Below, one piece after another: positions 33,172 to 45,638 of a stretch of 64,000 nucleotides of DNA. The DNA is from Stemphylium vesicarium (Eukaryota; Ascomycota; Dothideomycetes; Pleosporales; Pleosporaceae). A program made the position numbers and the translations under genes. Numbering within the stretch: position 1 is the first letter of the stretch; every line of letters starts with the position of its first letter. The notes under the pieces are model-generated. The model saw only the letters and a list, made by a program, of their open reading frames with translations, searched no databases and had not been told where the DNA came from. The DNA lies in NCBI GenBank assembly GCA_004380135.1, contig QXCR01000019.1:215350-279349 (forward strand), in the 5' to 3' direction.

Positions 33172-34672
33172 CGATCAAGGCATTAGCTGCGGTGCGGTGC
33201 GGTGCGCACACGGCGGCATCATCCCTGGCTGGATTTGGGTGCACTTTCTTCTCTTTCATCGTTCTTTACAAAGTTTTAGCATCGGCAACCGGCGTTCTTT
33301 TCTTTCCGAAAACGAGACATTGTTCAGTTCCGTCGTGGGGCAAGAAGTTAGTAGACGTTGGATTTAATACCCACTTTCTCATCGCGCCATATTTGAGCAG
33401 AACATTGTCCTGTGACGTCTTTCCGACGGTGTCATGTCGTCTTATAGAACCGCCGAGGATTGCTGAGAGCCTGAGAGTGTCCACGAGGCCCTTGCCGAGT
33501 CAGCCAAGTAATGGCGGTCGCCTTGGTGAGGGTCAAAAGCAAATACGTCTGGGCCAAAACGGCAGTGAACAACTGCCGACGCGCATTCCAGGTCGCCACG
33601 TGAGGAAAACGAATGAATGAGGGGATGCCAGCAAGCATGATCCTGTGAAAAGACAGATGGCTCGAAGACTCTTGTTTCTGCCTGCCTATAATGTGGTCAT
33701 CTAAGGTCGCACAGCCAGCCATATGAAGCCGCGCGCCGCTCTTATAGGATCTTCAGCCCATCCTGTTATCTCAGGCTTCCAGTATGGCTTATGCAGTCGA
33801 AGCGTACTTCATCTAATTGATCGTTTCGTGCGCCGCTTTGAGACGCTGCGTGGGCGGTATCCGATAACAATGATAAGACAACCTCAGCAATGAAAGCTGA
33901 GGCAAGCTTGCATGAAGCCAACGTTTTGGAGGGACAAAATTGCCGCCAATTTACCATTTTGCCAATCCAGACCCGCGGAGCCACGTCTGATCTGCGACGG
34001 GGTCCAATGGGAAAGGAATGATCATGTGGCGAGTACGTAGTTCAGCTGGGTCGCTACACTCAACCATTGCGCCAAAGTCTGCGAACGACCACTAACCCCA
34101 CGAAAAAGCTCACTGGCGAGGCGGAAAGGAGAGCTAGCACGTCGCTTCACGACACAGCGGTGACGGAAATCCGCGCGACGGCCAAGTCATGGACGACGGC
34201 TCTTCCGAGCAGGCAGCTCGCGCGTCCCGATTCGCTAGCGAGGCGTTTCGACTGCGGTGCAAGCTCACGGCGGGGGGCGTACAACCTGTATAGGCGAGGA
34301 ACAGCCATTTCAACGGTTGGAAAACGTAATGAGGGGACAGTACGACCACGTTGAACGGTGCAATGGAGTAGCCCAATGCGCGGCGTGTCCTCGAGCTGAA
34401 TAGAGGAGAGAGTCGCATAGGGGCTGACAAAGAGGCTGAGGCTGCTAGCCATGCCCCTTGCGCTGGGCGAGGGCGGCCGATTGGATCAAGGACGGTTCGG
34501 GAGTTTCTGGCATGCTGCTACTCAGCGCTAGCCAAGGGCATCACGTGCAGCGGTCAACAGTGCTAGCAGCCCGCCCCGTTGGACCTTAACGTCTCTACAT
34601 ACGCACTGTCGCGAAGCCTACGACGTCGCCAACACTGTGGACAGCTGAGTCGCCGCGAAACACGCGCTTCGA
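33172..34672. other. Intergenic region uge3 - regulator gene
   Basis: About 1.5 kb without a convincing gene. It includes a GGTGC tandem stretch near 33190 and the promoter of the Zn(II)2Cys6 gene. No tRNA or transposon signature seen. Confidence 0.45.
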
Positions 34673-37017
34673 ATGTCTCTGATGCCTCCTTCCGCCATGC
34701 CCATGCCTGCACAATCCATGACGGGCGCCTCTTCCCTCTCGGCTGGCGTAGATCCCGCTTTCTGGGGCGGCCACCAGGACTTCTCATCCGACTCCACATC
34801 GCCTCTGTCACCATCGCTCGGACTGCATCTGTCGCCAACTGCGAGCGTGACTACTCACAGCAGCATCAATGGCGGTACTCCGCCCGCGCAAACGCCCCAG
34901 TCATCTGATGGCAGCAGGAACAACTCACACGCTGGTCTCAAGAGCAGCCAGAAACAGTCAAACAACGACCAAGCAAGAGCCTCTGTCGCTGTCGCATGCG
35001 TGCCATGTCGAAGCAGGCATTTGAAGTGCGACGGCGGAGTGCGATGTTCCCGATGTAGGACCGATAATGTGGACTGTACCTACATCAAGTCACGACGAGG
35101 CTGGAAGGGGAAGCGCAAGAACAAAGAAGAGAACGCGCAACCCGCCCTGGTTGGTAAGTAAATTTTCGAGTCATGAACACATTTTTTGGTCAGCTCTAAT
35201 TACCACGACTAGGATTATCGCCTGGTGAGGCTTCCGTCAGCAACGGACATATCTCGTCACCTGAGTACTCGTACAGCAGCGACGCGCCTGGCATGAACCA
35301 GCTCAGCCCAACGCACGGTCTTGGCGTTCGTCCAGTAGCCCCGCCAGTTGCTCAACTCAACTTGAATGGATCTGCTCGCTTGAACCGGTTTGGCCATCAT
35401 GGACCAGAAACTGCCGTTCAGGCGTTTTACCACTTCTTTTACAACTCACATCCTTTCTGCTTACCCGAGCCGAGGCTACTGGACGTCTTCAAGGACCGCC
35501 GTGCCCCGCTTCTGGAGTATGCCGTCCAGTTCATTGGATCCAGCTTTTTGCCCTCTGTTCCGACTGCCATGTACAAGGAAGCACTGGACCGACAGATCAA
35601 CAATGGAAACCATCCAAGAGATGGATGGTCGGTGCAGGCCATGCTGCTTTACGCCATTGGCCTCCACGCACATAACGAGGTCCCGCGAGCTGCTCAAGTC
35701 TTCACCATAGCCCAAAATCTGACGCTGGAGATTGGCCTGAACCGCATGGAGTTTGCTTTGATGAACGGCGAGAACGACGCACAGCTAGAGGAGAGTTGGC
35801 GGAGAACGTGGTGGTCCATGTTCACAGCCAACGGCATGATGACAGCCGTCAACCCAGGCGTGCAATTCCGGCTCAAAGACGTAGTAACGGACGTCCCGCT
35901 TCCCTGCGAGGACTCGCAGTACTTTTCCGGCGTAAGTCCCCGACCCCTGCGTCTCGATCTGACATATGTCAAGATCGGCTTGGCATTGTTTCCCTCTTGG
36001 TTTGCGGGCCACCGTGCCGCTCATCTGACTGCACATCATACTCCCCCAAGGGCGGCAACCATACCGTTTTCAGACCTACCCCACTGCATATCAGTAAGAC
36101 GGAGGATAAGTTTTGACTAACAAACATACCAGCACATCCCTTACCCATCGACACTGCAAGACTACGACGACGCTGCCTTCCTGCCGTCGTTTGTGACCTT
36201 CAGCTCCTTTACCTACCTCATCGACGCCGTACGCATCCTAGGCAAAGTCTTCGAATGCGCCCGTCTCGACTCTACCTTCGAATACCACGCCGTCGACGTC
36301 GTCGACCAGTACCAATGTAACTGGCGGCTGCATCTCCCGCAGTCGAAAACAAACATTGTGAACAATGACGGCCACATCGACGAGGTGCTATTCCAGGCAC
36401 ACATGGTCAACGCCGGCAGCACAATCATGCTGCACCGCCCCCGCAGCAACCTGGGCTTCGGCCGCGTCGAGGGCGTAAACATTTGCGTGCAGCCAGGTCA
36501 GGTGCTGTTGCCGACTCAGACGCGCGAAATCCACACGGCCAAATGTCTCACTTCGGCTGAGAATATCTCCTCGCTCATTCGCCTCCCCGGTCAACTTCTC
36601 AACCATACCCCTTTCTTCACTTGCGTCGTCGTCATGGCGTCGGTGGTGCATCTTTCCTACTGGTCTTTCCTTGTCCCCGACGGCCAGGACGATATCATCA
36701 AGCAGTCTATCCGCCTCGACGTCGGTACTCTACAGCAGTACTCTAATACGTGGCCCATTGCCAATGTGGTCCTTGGCCAGGTTCGCGGCGTGGCGCACAC
36801 GCTGTTCAACAGCAAGAAGGCGATGAGTATGCATTTGTGGAGTAACATTGATCAACATGACGTTATCCGCTCGGTTATCGAGGAGGGGAGTCATGTCCCG
36901 CAACAGCAGTATGCGCAGTTGATTGCTCCGTAAGTTGTCTCACTTTGGTCTTCTTTTGTTTATTTTGTGAAATATGTCGCTGACTCGATCCCCGTGAACA
37001 GAATGCTGAAGTCTTAA
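34673..37017 (+). CDS. Zn(II)2Cys6 transcription factor
   Basis: Four exons (34673-35153, 35213-35931, 36133-36929, 37002-37017) give 670 aa; the last exon adds only five residues. The N-terminus is Ser/Pro/Thr-rich. The binuclear zinc cluster is at about residues 105-135 with spacing C-x2-C-x6-C-x5-C-x2-C-x6-C (ACVPCRSRHLKC...RCSRC...DC), followed by the basic linker KSRRGWKGKRK. A fungal regulatory middle domain follows: AVQAFYHFFYNSHPFCLPEP, WSVQAMLLYAIGLHAHNE, ESWRRTWWSMF. Intron 2 is long (201 nt), but its removal restores the family's usual G-HIPYPSTLQDYD junction. It lies 1.5 kb from uge3, so a role in GAG control is possible but unproven. Confidence 0.88.
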
Positions 37018-37919
37018 ACTTAATGTCCAACACGGAACTCTCCACTGCGCGGCAAACTTCTCAGCAACCGATCGTCTTTCCCCCCGTTTTGTTCCTCTCG
37101 CCTTCTCTCTTTGTCGTTCTCACGCAGTGTCGCGCGTCCTTCTATCCGACTTCCTTATCCGGCGTTGCTGCTGCTGCTACTTCCCAAAAAAGTAATGGAT
37201 CGGCGCGAACTTTTTTTCTTCCTCTTGTCCGTCACATGCTTCTCAGGCGCGTCACCCTCAACGCAGCGCATTCTCAACCTCCATGTCTTTTTCCTCTTTC
37301 ATGGTTTTCCGTCTCGCTTTCTTACTCTCGCTTTCATGCTATTGTCGTTCCTGTTGTTCTCATTGCTGGTGCTGATGTTGTTGTTGTTGTATAATGAGCA
37401 TACATACCATATCCCTGTCAATCATGCGCTGTCGGTTTCTTAGTCAGAGGCGTCATGTAACGAAAACTAAAATCTGCAAGAGAGAAGCTACATGGATACC
37501 AAGTTAATGTGTTGGAATCTGGGTCTTTCTTTGTTGGCTGGGGAAATGTGTTACGAGGGTACGAGCAATGCTTTTGTTAGTTATAGTCGTTATTGTAGTG
37601 GGAAAGTAGCTTAATATCCTGGCCGAGTCATCGGTTCCACTGATTAGTAGAAATCCAAAAGTCCTCGTCACTGTTTGATTATTTTGGACGTGCATTGAAC
37701 GTGGAAACAGTCTAGTGTTTGTTCATTCGTTGAAAGGCTGGCTAGTCCAACGCTTCATGTGATGGCTTCGGTAATCCCTCATGCTTCCCCCAGTTTTGGC
37801 TAAGAATATCCGAAGCTCTTACAGAGCTGCATATCCTGCTGATCCATATTCCGTGATCCATTCCATTCGTGTACCCATTACAGCCCTAGCCGTGGCCAGG
37901 AACAAGCTCATGACCATAT
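37018..37919. other. Intergenic region between converging genes
   Basis: The 3' flanks of the regulator gene and of the Ran gene. T/C-rich patches give chance hydrophobic ORFs; no gene is supported. Confidence 0.5.
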
Positions 37920-38806
37920 CTACAAATCGGCGTCGTCCTCATCGGGCAGAGGCATCTGGGCGGCGTTCTCCATCTCCTGTCGGTACTGGTCGAGGACAGC
38001 CTGGTCGACCTGGACCTCGGGAGGAGCCAGAGCGGGGGCGGCGACAAAGTCGAGAGACTGGTTGCCGACGAGTTTCCGGGCGAGCCAGAGGAAGGGCTTC
38101 TCGAAGTTGTAGTTGGACTTGGCGGAGATATCGTAGTACTGGAGGTTCTTCTTTCGGTGGAAAGTGATGGACTTTGCCTTGACCTTGCGCTCCTTGACGT
38201 CGACCTTGTTGCCGGTCAGGACGATGGGGATGTTTTCGCAGACACGGACCAGGTCACCTGATTGTGTTAGTTGTTTTGCTTAGCGCGCTAGATTGATCGC
38301 AGACGTACGGTGCCAGTTGGGGACGTTCTTGTATGTGATGCGCGATGTCACGTCAAACATGATGATACCGCACTGTCCGTTGATGTAGTATCCGTCACGG
38401 AGACCACCGAACTTCTCCTGGCCTGCCGTGTCCCAGACATCGAACTGGATCTGGCCAAGGTTCTGTTTCTCTCGTCAGTATGGCGGCGTAAGGCGCAGGG
38501 ACGGGGGTGGTTAACGTACGGTGGTGAAGGCGAGCGGGTGGACCTCGACACCGAGCGTGGCAATGTACTTCTTCTCGAATTCTCCGGTCAAATGGCGCTT
38601 GACGAAGGTAGTCTGTGGGGAGCGTGTCAGTAATGTCGTAATCGCGATATCGTCTACGAGCCTTTTCGATTGCGCCGTTGGTTCAGAGTACGGTCGGTCA
38701 TCGCAAAGGACGCAGGATGGGGCCAAAATACCTTTCCAGTACCACCGTCACCGACAAGCACGAGCTTGAAGGTCGGGCAGGCGGGCGCAGCAGCAGCTTC
38801 GGCCAT
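37920..38806 (-). CDS. ran: Ran GTPase (Gsp1/Spi1)
   Basis: Four coding exons (38806-38732, 38612-38520, 38462-38309, 38257-37920) give 219 aa, the usual Ran length. All G motifs are intact: P-loop GDGGTGKTT split by intron 1, switch I with ATLGVEVHPL, switch II WDTAGQEKFGG, TGNKVD and the SAK motif in ISAKSNYNF. It ends in the acidic DEDDADL tail that distinguishes Ran from other small GTPases and contacts RanBP1. It drives nuclear import and export and spindle assembly. The 5' leader holds a likely intron (38936-38858). Single-copy and essential in fungi. Confidence 0.97.
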
Positions 38807-38857
38807 GGTGTAGATAGTAGTGGCGGGGGGTGGTTGTCTAGAGGAAATGCGCAGAGA

Positions 38858-38936
38858 CTGTCAAGCAAAAAGTGTTAGTCGAGGTCGCACGGAGCAGTTG
38901 AGCAAAAGTCGGTGGTGCAGACTTACGCTGGGCTAA
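38858..38936 (-). other. Probable 5'-UTR intron of the Ran gene
   Basis: On the minus strand, donor GTAAGT at 38936, branch-like CGACTAACAC near 38873 and acceptor TTGACAG at 38858 outline a 79-nt intron 51 nt before the ATG. Confidence 0.55.
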
Positions 38937-39451
38937 AGAGTGGGGAATGTTGCGGGCGTAGAGTGACTTCCAGAGGGGCAAGAAGAGGTTTTGTTGTGCA
39001 AGCTGAAGTGTTGGCCCCGGGCGGTGTGGATCTCTTGGCGCGCCCTCTCACCTTCTGCGCGCAATTTTGACCTCACAGGCAGAGAGGCAGCCGCCGCGGC
39101 TTTAGGCTGCCGCAGCCTCCTTTGTCTTTGAAATCAGACGCCCGTGAATTGCCAGTCATTGAACTTTTATTTGATTTGTTTTTTTTGTGTCGGGCCTCAA
39201 ATTCAGACAACGCCGGGTATCATGCTATGCTTGTCGACCCAAGCCCGGTGCGCCACGCAGCAAGCGTTGTTGTTCGTTCGCCCATACCTGCCTTGTCCAC
39301 AGTGTCTTTCTACCCATCCAGCCATGCCTGACGTCCCAACGTAGCACCTCTCCCCCCAACCCAACCTAACCCCAGGCACCCACCGACAGACTTGATGCCT
39401 CTCCTCCTCTGTATAGCCCAACATGCACTGCGTCATGTCATGGTAGCCACC
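38937..39451. other. Intergenic region
   Basis: The Ran promoter and the 3' flank of the Nas2 gene. No gene or clear TATA box seen. Confidence 0.45.
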
Positions 39452-40310
39452 TCACATGGGCAGCAAGTGGCAGCCCAGCAGTCCTCTGCCACCCCAATTC
39501 CGCCTGGGTGTGAGCTGCATCTGCACCGTCTCTGCCGGGCCGCCCGAGGCGTTGGGTCGTAATGCCTTTACGGTAATGGGAATCTGTACGTAGTCAGCCT
39601 TGTAATCATGGCTGAGGCCCCAGTCCTTGCCAGCGTAGTGCGATGCGACGTACCCCCTCATTTTGCGACACGGCCTCTGCCACCCGCGACAGCCCCTCAT
39701 GGTTTGTCCAGTCTACCCAGCCAAACTTGGTAATGCTATCGCCCGTCTGGAGACCCGCCGTGTCCGCTGGACTGCCTGCCACGACGCTGTTGACCTTTGC
39801 GAAAGGCGCCTCGATGGCCGCGGGTGGTGCGCTGAGTCCTTGCTGGGCCTGATTCGCCGTCGCGGGGTCGTTTGCGCGCTCTGCCAGTCGCGCGTGATGT
39901 TCGTGGAGGCCCTTTTCGATGCGCGACATGAGGTCCTTGTAGTCGTTCTTCAACCGTATGATGCGCGCCCGTGTTGTCCGTACTGCGTCAGGTCAGCGAC
40001 GGCCTGGTACCATGATGCATGCGCCGTACCTTGGGCGACGTCGATGTCGCTACGCGGGAAGCCATCGAGCGTCGTCAGCCCCGTGGTCATGCGAACGCCA
40101 TGCTGCGAGACATCAGATGTGTGATTACTACGCAACAGTGCTTTTCATGCGTACCGAGTCCAGCACCTGCCCCAGGGCCTTCAGCTCCGTCTCGACGCGA
40201 TCTTTTTCTGCGATGAGCTCCTGTAGCGACAACTGCTCCTTGGGAATGCCATTGGAGTAGCCCGAGGAGGTCGGACCCGACGACACGGTTGGGGCGTGTA
40301 TATCATCCAT
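39452..40310 (-). CDS. nas2: Nas2/PSMD9-like 26S proteasome assembly chaperone
   Basis: Four exons (40310-40155, 40102-40030, 39982-39654, 39583-39452) give 229 aa. The N-terminal helical region has SLQELIAEKDRVETELKALG and DGFPRSDIDVAQVRTTRARI, with the family's GFPRxDIDV signature. A PDZ domain follows (FAKVNSVVAGSPADTAGLQ, GDSITKFGWVDW, and the terminal GGRGLLGCHLLP). Nas2/p27 binds the C-tail of the Rpt5 ATPase during base assembly of the proteasome. Length matches the family. The start ATG (40310) is the first in frame. Confidence 0.93.
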
Positions 40311-41014
40311 CTTGGCTGGGGAGATGGTCGATGTGGGGGAGGGGAGCTTAAGCTGCGAGACGCGCCTCCAAGCGCTGGTGCGGGGCAAACAACGGCGGCC
40401 TGCCCGGTAGCAGTAGAGCTTGCCTCAACCACCGCCCTCATCCCAGGGCTCTCTCCTCCGAAGCTCACGTGAGCCAGGCTACATGCGGCAATGCGCCATC
40501 TCCAAACATGCGCGCAACACCCTTAGTCGAGGCATCCTAAGCCAGTTGTGGCAACCATGCAACTTTCTGTGCGACTCGCGCAGTCCTATAGTCGCCCTTG
40601 CCGTCATAGTGACTTGCTACTACCACACATGCGAAAAGAAACGCCGTCGCCACGTTAGTCCCCCTTTCAAACGATGGTTCACCACTCGCCCCTAGTGGTG
40701 GCCTTCCATGGCTCCCGCTGGCCTGGACTTCTGATTGCCTCGATCGCATCTTCCTACTCTACATGCCGCCGTTACCTGGCGAAGAGATCGTCGCCTGCTC
40801 GGCCTGTGTCCATGTGCACTTCCCTCCCAAAGCTTACTCACAATTTCATACCCAGTAGTCATTTCCAGCATGCCTCGTCAGTCTCCCTGGCCAATCTGCA
40901 CCTCATCCGTCTCTCCTTAAGTCATCGTCGTTGGATGCAGTAGTATTTATCTCATGCCGCTTCAACCCTTCATGCGCCTGCTGTCATAGTGTCCAACACA
41001 CTAACGCCCTCGAC
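40311..41014. other. Divergent promoter region nas2 / RhoGEF
   Basis: About 0.7 kb with only chance ORFs. Promoters for both flanking genes must lie here. Confidence 0.45.
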
Positions 41015-44000
41015 ATGGCATATGTATTGTCGCTGCGGCCTCAGAGCCCGCTGAAGCGCTCGTTCAGCGACAATCCATACCTCACCACCTGCTCGCCTCA
41101 GAAGGACACACTACTTGCGCCTTTGAACCCAGCTACAGCTCGCAATGCGTCTGCCTGCTCATTGTACTCTCTTGGAAACCATCGAGCAGGTGACTGGGGC
41201 AACATCGACGAGAACAACCCTCCCCTCACATCCCAGTCGCTACTCGATCTTGCTTCTGAGAAACCCAGCTTTACTTTCAACACGAGACATGTTGTCGAAG
41301 AACCTCGCAAGCGAAATTGTGGCCTCGATCGACCGCCACCGTCTTTCTGTCGGCCGGCGCCACCATCATATCCAAATTGGAGGGGCAGCCACAAGCCGCA
41401 GCAGGTGCCAGAGGCTTCTTCTGACAGCGGAAGCTCGGATGAAGGCATGGATCTTGACGAGAACCACTTCGATGAGACACATCTGTTTAACCTGTACGAA
41501 GCCATTCACGTGCCATTGCCAGCACGCCAATCTCCTGAAAACAATGGAAGCGAGGCGTATCACGAGTACAAAGCGGTGCCCGTCGTCGTTCAAACTCCTT
41601 CTCAGCCTTTCCGTCGGTGGATGAGTACTCTCAGGCGTCGTCATGCTCAGCGGTGGAAAGACGATATTGTTGACATACCGCGCCTATCTTTCGACACATC
41701 TGACGGCATGTCTGTTCTTTCGCGACCGCTGGAGAGGTTTTCTGAGTCCGCGCGCAGGATATCTGGTTCTTTCGCTTCTTCAATGGACTACGTGACTGCG
41801 ATGAAGTCCACTTCCATGACAGTCGGGAGCACAAGTGTTGCACCACGGTCCGATGCTGGTCTCCAAAGCAGGGTCCGTTTAGGTAACAGGAGCAGTAATC
41901 ATTCTGAAGCGAGACCGTCCCTTGAGAGCCACCGTGGCGCGCTCGGACCTGTGCTCGACGAGAGCGCTTGGGTCCGGTCGTTGCAACGTCGTAAAGTCGT
42001 TGAGGAATTGATCGCTTCAGAAGAAAGCTATATTGCAGATCTCAAGGTCTTGATCAACGTATGTCTATACCAGTTCTAGTCGACTCGAGCAAACACTGAC
42101 CTTTCCAGGACTACTTCATGATTCTGACTGCCCTGCCCACTTTGTCCGGGCAGACTAGGTCATCAATACAGCAGAACATCTCTCAGATCCTACAGCTCCA
42201 CGAAGATCTTCTCGCAGAGTTACACCAGGTCGTGCCCCAAGCAGACTTTACGAGAAGTGCGCACCAAGAAACTTACCCTGTGACGAAAGCCAAGCACATT
42301 CGATTTCATAGTGCAGACATAATACCTGGACGTTTCGCCGAGCATAGGGCCACCCGAAGGCTCAGGCATTCCCTTGAAATCGGTCGGTCACCAGATCGCA
42401 GGCCACGTGGACTGGTGACAGACACCGAGACGGCTGGGAACATTGCGAAGATCTTCAACAGACATGTTCGTATTCCCTGTGCAAATAACCAAACCCCGCT
42501 CACAAAGCCTAGATGAAACGCTTCTTCACTTACGAAGAGTATGGTGCTCACTGGACGACCATGTCCCAGGATCTCACAACAATGTGCAAGGGCTTGCATG
42601 GCTGGCAAGAGTACGAGCGGGGCGTCGAAGCCTTGCAGAAAGTCGTTGCATCAGAGAACAACCGCGAAGCTGGCAGCAAAAAAGCACTCAGCTTCCCCGA
42701 TCTTCTGATCAAGCCCATTCAGAGGGTTTGTAAATATCCCCTGCTTTTTGACGACCTGTGTCGCCATACGCCTGTCTATGATGACCCGGAAGCGCACGCT
42801 GAGCTTGAAAAGGCTCTTTTCCGCCTACAAGAGACTATCCGGGAAGTCAACAAAGCCAAGGATGACCCACAAACTCGTCGCCTGATTGAAATCACGTGGC
42901 AGCTACAAGATCGGCTAGCGTTCCAGGAACACAAAATTTCTCGAGCTCTCGTCTTCCGATTGCTCGGGCATGTTCTGCTTTGCGGTGCTCTACACGTGGC
43001 GTATCAGACCCCTGATCGCATCAAGGGGTCTTACATGGTGTGCGTGCTATACAAGTCATGTCTAGTACTTGCGACCGCCAGCAGATTTCACACACCTTAC
43101 ACCGTTGTCGCGTCGATTGGACTCGCCAATGCGAGCATCGAAGAGGCCGATAATGGCCGTGGTATACAATGTCACACTGCGCCACATACGTGGAAGTTTG
43201 TATTCGAGCATGGCCATCGCCTGCACGAATTGATATTTAGCGCTTGTTCTTCCCCGGAGGAAGAAGTGTGGAAGAGTCAACTACGCGAACGTATTGTTTA
43301 TGAGACACACGATTTCGTCGAAGGTCAATCCACCATGCAGGACATGTTTACATCGATATCACTTGACCTCAAATCCCTTGGCCCTGTTTTCGGTCATGCG
43401 AACAGTTTAGTGCGACGCATGTCCGTCCATCGAGCGGCGACTCTGGGCGCGAAAACGAATATGAGCCAGGTCATCATCAAAAATACTCAAGCTCAGAAGC
43501 TACCAGACACGCCTCCGACATTCTCTCCTAGTATAGTCGCAAGATCCCAGTCGCACCTGTCCTCGAATCATGTGGCGACACTGGTGCCACGGCGAGCCGA
43601 GCGCATTCGTCTCGAGAGCACTTTGGAGGACGTATGGACCAAGGATATCTTGCCTTTCCCAGGCATGGCAAATCGAAGGATGGAGAATCAGATCAGAGCT
43701 TCGGCCAACTCAGTCATGCGGAAACTGAGCATGGCAAGCATAGCCAGCAATTTTTCACGCCGTTCTCCTAGTCTTTCCAACACGAGCAACTCACGCTCTG
43801 AAGATTCCACCGGAAGTCGAGTTCACAAGGTATCGCACGGTAACCTACGGTCCCAGTCGGCAGCCGATCGACGACCAGCACCAGCCGTCGTGGACTTCCA
43901 CAACGCACCAGCCGCATTCTTGCCCACCGACTTTGAAGTGGAGGATACGCGGCCTTCGAGCAGACACCGACGTCTCGCAAACCGTACCTTGGGTACAGCA

Positions 44001-44303
44001 ATTCCGACTGAGAGGCCATCACAGCCCAAACCAAAGAAGGTCCGCCGTCTTTCTACCCACATGATCAGGTTGCCGCGGTCCGAGTCTACTATGCGCGTGG
44101 CGGAGAAAACAGCTTCTCACGGATCGGCAGCAACCACATCAAACGCGGCGCCTCCATGTGTAGAGGTTGGACAGCGCGTGGAGAACAGGAAGTTGAAAGT
44201 AGAAGAGACGAAGGACTGCGATTCGAGGCCTGGTTCATCGCACACCACGCCCTCAAAGAAGTTCCTCAAGAGCAAAAGTAGGATATTCAACTTTTTCCGA
44301 TGA
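41015..44303 (+). CDS. Rho guanine-nucleotide exchange factor (DH-PH type)
   Basis: Exons 41015-42058, 42109-42465 and 42513-44303 give 1,063 aa. The first 310 residues are low-complexity and Ser/Pro-rich. A DH (RhoGEF) domain spans about residues 322-560: RRKVVEELIASEESYIADLK, NIAKIFNRHMKRFFTYEEYG across the intron 2 join, and FPDLLIKPIQRVCKYPLLFD, the conserved CR3-type helix. A PH-like region follows at about 610-740, and the tail is basic and Ser-rich. It should activate a Rho/Cdc42 GTPase and affect polarity or the cell wall. I cannot place it with Rom, Cdc24 or Bud3-like groups. It uses the first in-frame ATG. Confidence 0.88.
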
Positions 44304-45123
44304 GCATCACTGCACATTGACGTCGATGGCGGCGGTTGGTCGTGGCGATGCTGGAATATGGTTCGAAGTTGGACAGGGGGAAGAGCTCTCTCGTAGAGAG
44401 AGCTATTACGACGTAACGACACACGCTATCCTTGCGGTAACAGCAAGTATGAGACATGAATACTACGACTGACACGAACGACGACGGACAATGCACAACA
44501 TCATGACGATCAATAGTATTAATGCAAGGCACACCCGCAGCCACGTTGGGCACCTGGAAATCGGGGTAATGGTATGACGTCATTGGCTGTGGGGTTGGAC
44601 GGGCACGCGATCGGATGATGGGAGGGGCCCATTGCAAAAAGACACGTATATTTGGATAGTAGCAATCGAATCATGACTAATGCTTCGTCGTGCCAATGCG
44701 TGAAACGTGGCCAAAGTTACTTTTCAAGTTATTTTCGAGGTCCTCCTTGAGCAAAAGTGCACGTCGTGATGGTTTCAGCCACATAGCAAAGAGACAACAA
44801 TCAGCCAGAAAAGGGCGCGCCCGCCAGCCGCGTTTCAGCATGAGCCGCATAGCCCAAGCCAAAGTGAGAGAGCTTGCGTATCCCTATGCTTTGACTTGCT
44901 TTACCTTGCAAGCTCCCAGATTCTAGGCCCAAGCTTGGCAATGACGTAGTGTTACCGGTCAAAGCTCACGCGCGTGCTAAATAGCCCCTCCAAAGCTTCC
45001 CCTCCATCCACCACATCATCACATACACATACAATCTCACTCTCAATCTCTCTACTGCAACCGACCTCGCGTCATCCCCATAAACCAACTCGTCTACACG
45101 AAATACACAAACTACACGCAACA
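44304..45123. other. Intergenic region with a CA/CT-rich leader
   Basis: No gene. The last 120 nt before the ATG at 45124 are rich in C and A with CT runs, typical of strongly expressed fungal promoters and leaders. Confidence 0.45.
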
Positions 45124-45638
45124 ATGCCTCGCGGAAACGTCTCCCAGACTCAAGTCTTCTACAAGGGTAGCTCAGGCGACCAATTCTGCGTCTTCGTCGA
45201 AAGCGAGGAGATGCTCAAGAAGTGGAAGGATGATAGCACCATCCCCATGACTGATGTTGTTGCTGGATGGAAGATCCTTGTTCCCGAGTAAGTTGGACTC
45301 TGCTCTCCCACCCCCCTTGCAGCGGAAGCTGGGGATTGTTTATTTGTCTCGAAGAGATCCAAACAAAAAGTGTTTGCTAACATGTAACACTAGGCACGGC
45401 AAGCAGGGTATCCTCAACACCGCCAGCAAAGGCCAACTTGAGAATGAATTCGGCACCAGCAACGAGGACGATGTGATTAAGAAGATCCTCAACGAGGGTG
45501 ATGTTCAGTCGCAGACCGTTCGTACCCCCATATAACTCCGTCTCCAACATCTGGTCCAATTGCTAACTTTCGTCCAAACAGAACTCTGAGCGCATTGGCA
45601 TCACCAACGAGACCCAGGGTGGACGCCAGGCCCACTAA
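45124..45638 (+). CDS. rtc3: SBDS-domain protein similar to yeast Rtc3
   Basis: Exons 45124-45287, 45394-45517 and 45582-45638 give 114 aa, close to yeast Rtc3 (Yhr087w). The whole protein is a single SBDS N-terminal-like domain: VFYKGSSGDQFCVFVESEEM, GKQGILNTASKGQLENEFGT and EDDVIKKILNEGDVQSQ, followed by a short tail SERIGITNETQGGRQAH. SBDS itself releases eIF6 from 60S ribosomes, but this short form lacks the other SBDS domains; Rtc3 is linked in yeast to RNA metabolism and stress. The donor of intron 2 (GTTCGT) is weak but gives the expected frame. Confidence 0.9.

Noticed and set aside
33132..33620. 162-codon ORF over the uge3 3' end
   Set aside because: It reads uge3 exon 3 in another frame and then 3' flank; no family signature.
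37023..37443. Hydrophobic ORFs after the regulator gene
   Set aside because: They come from a T/C-rich 3' flank, which gives Leu/Phe/Ser codons in several frames at once.
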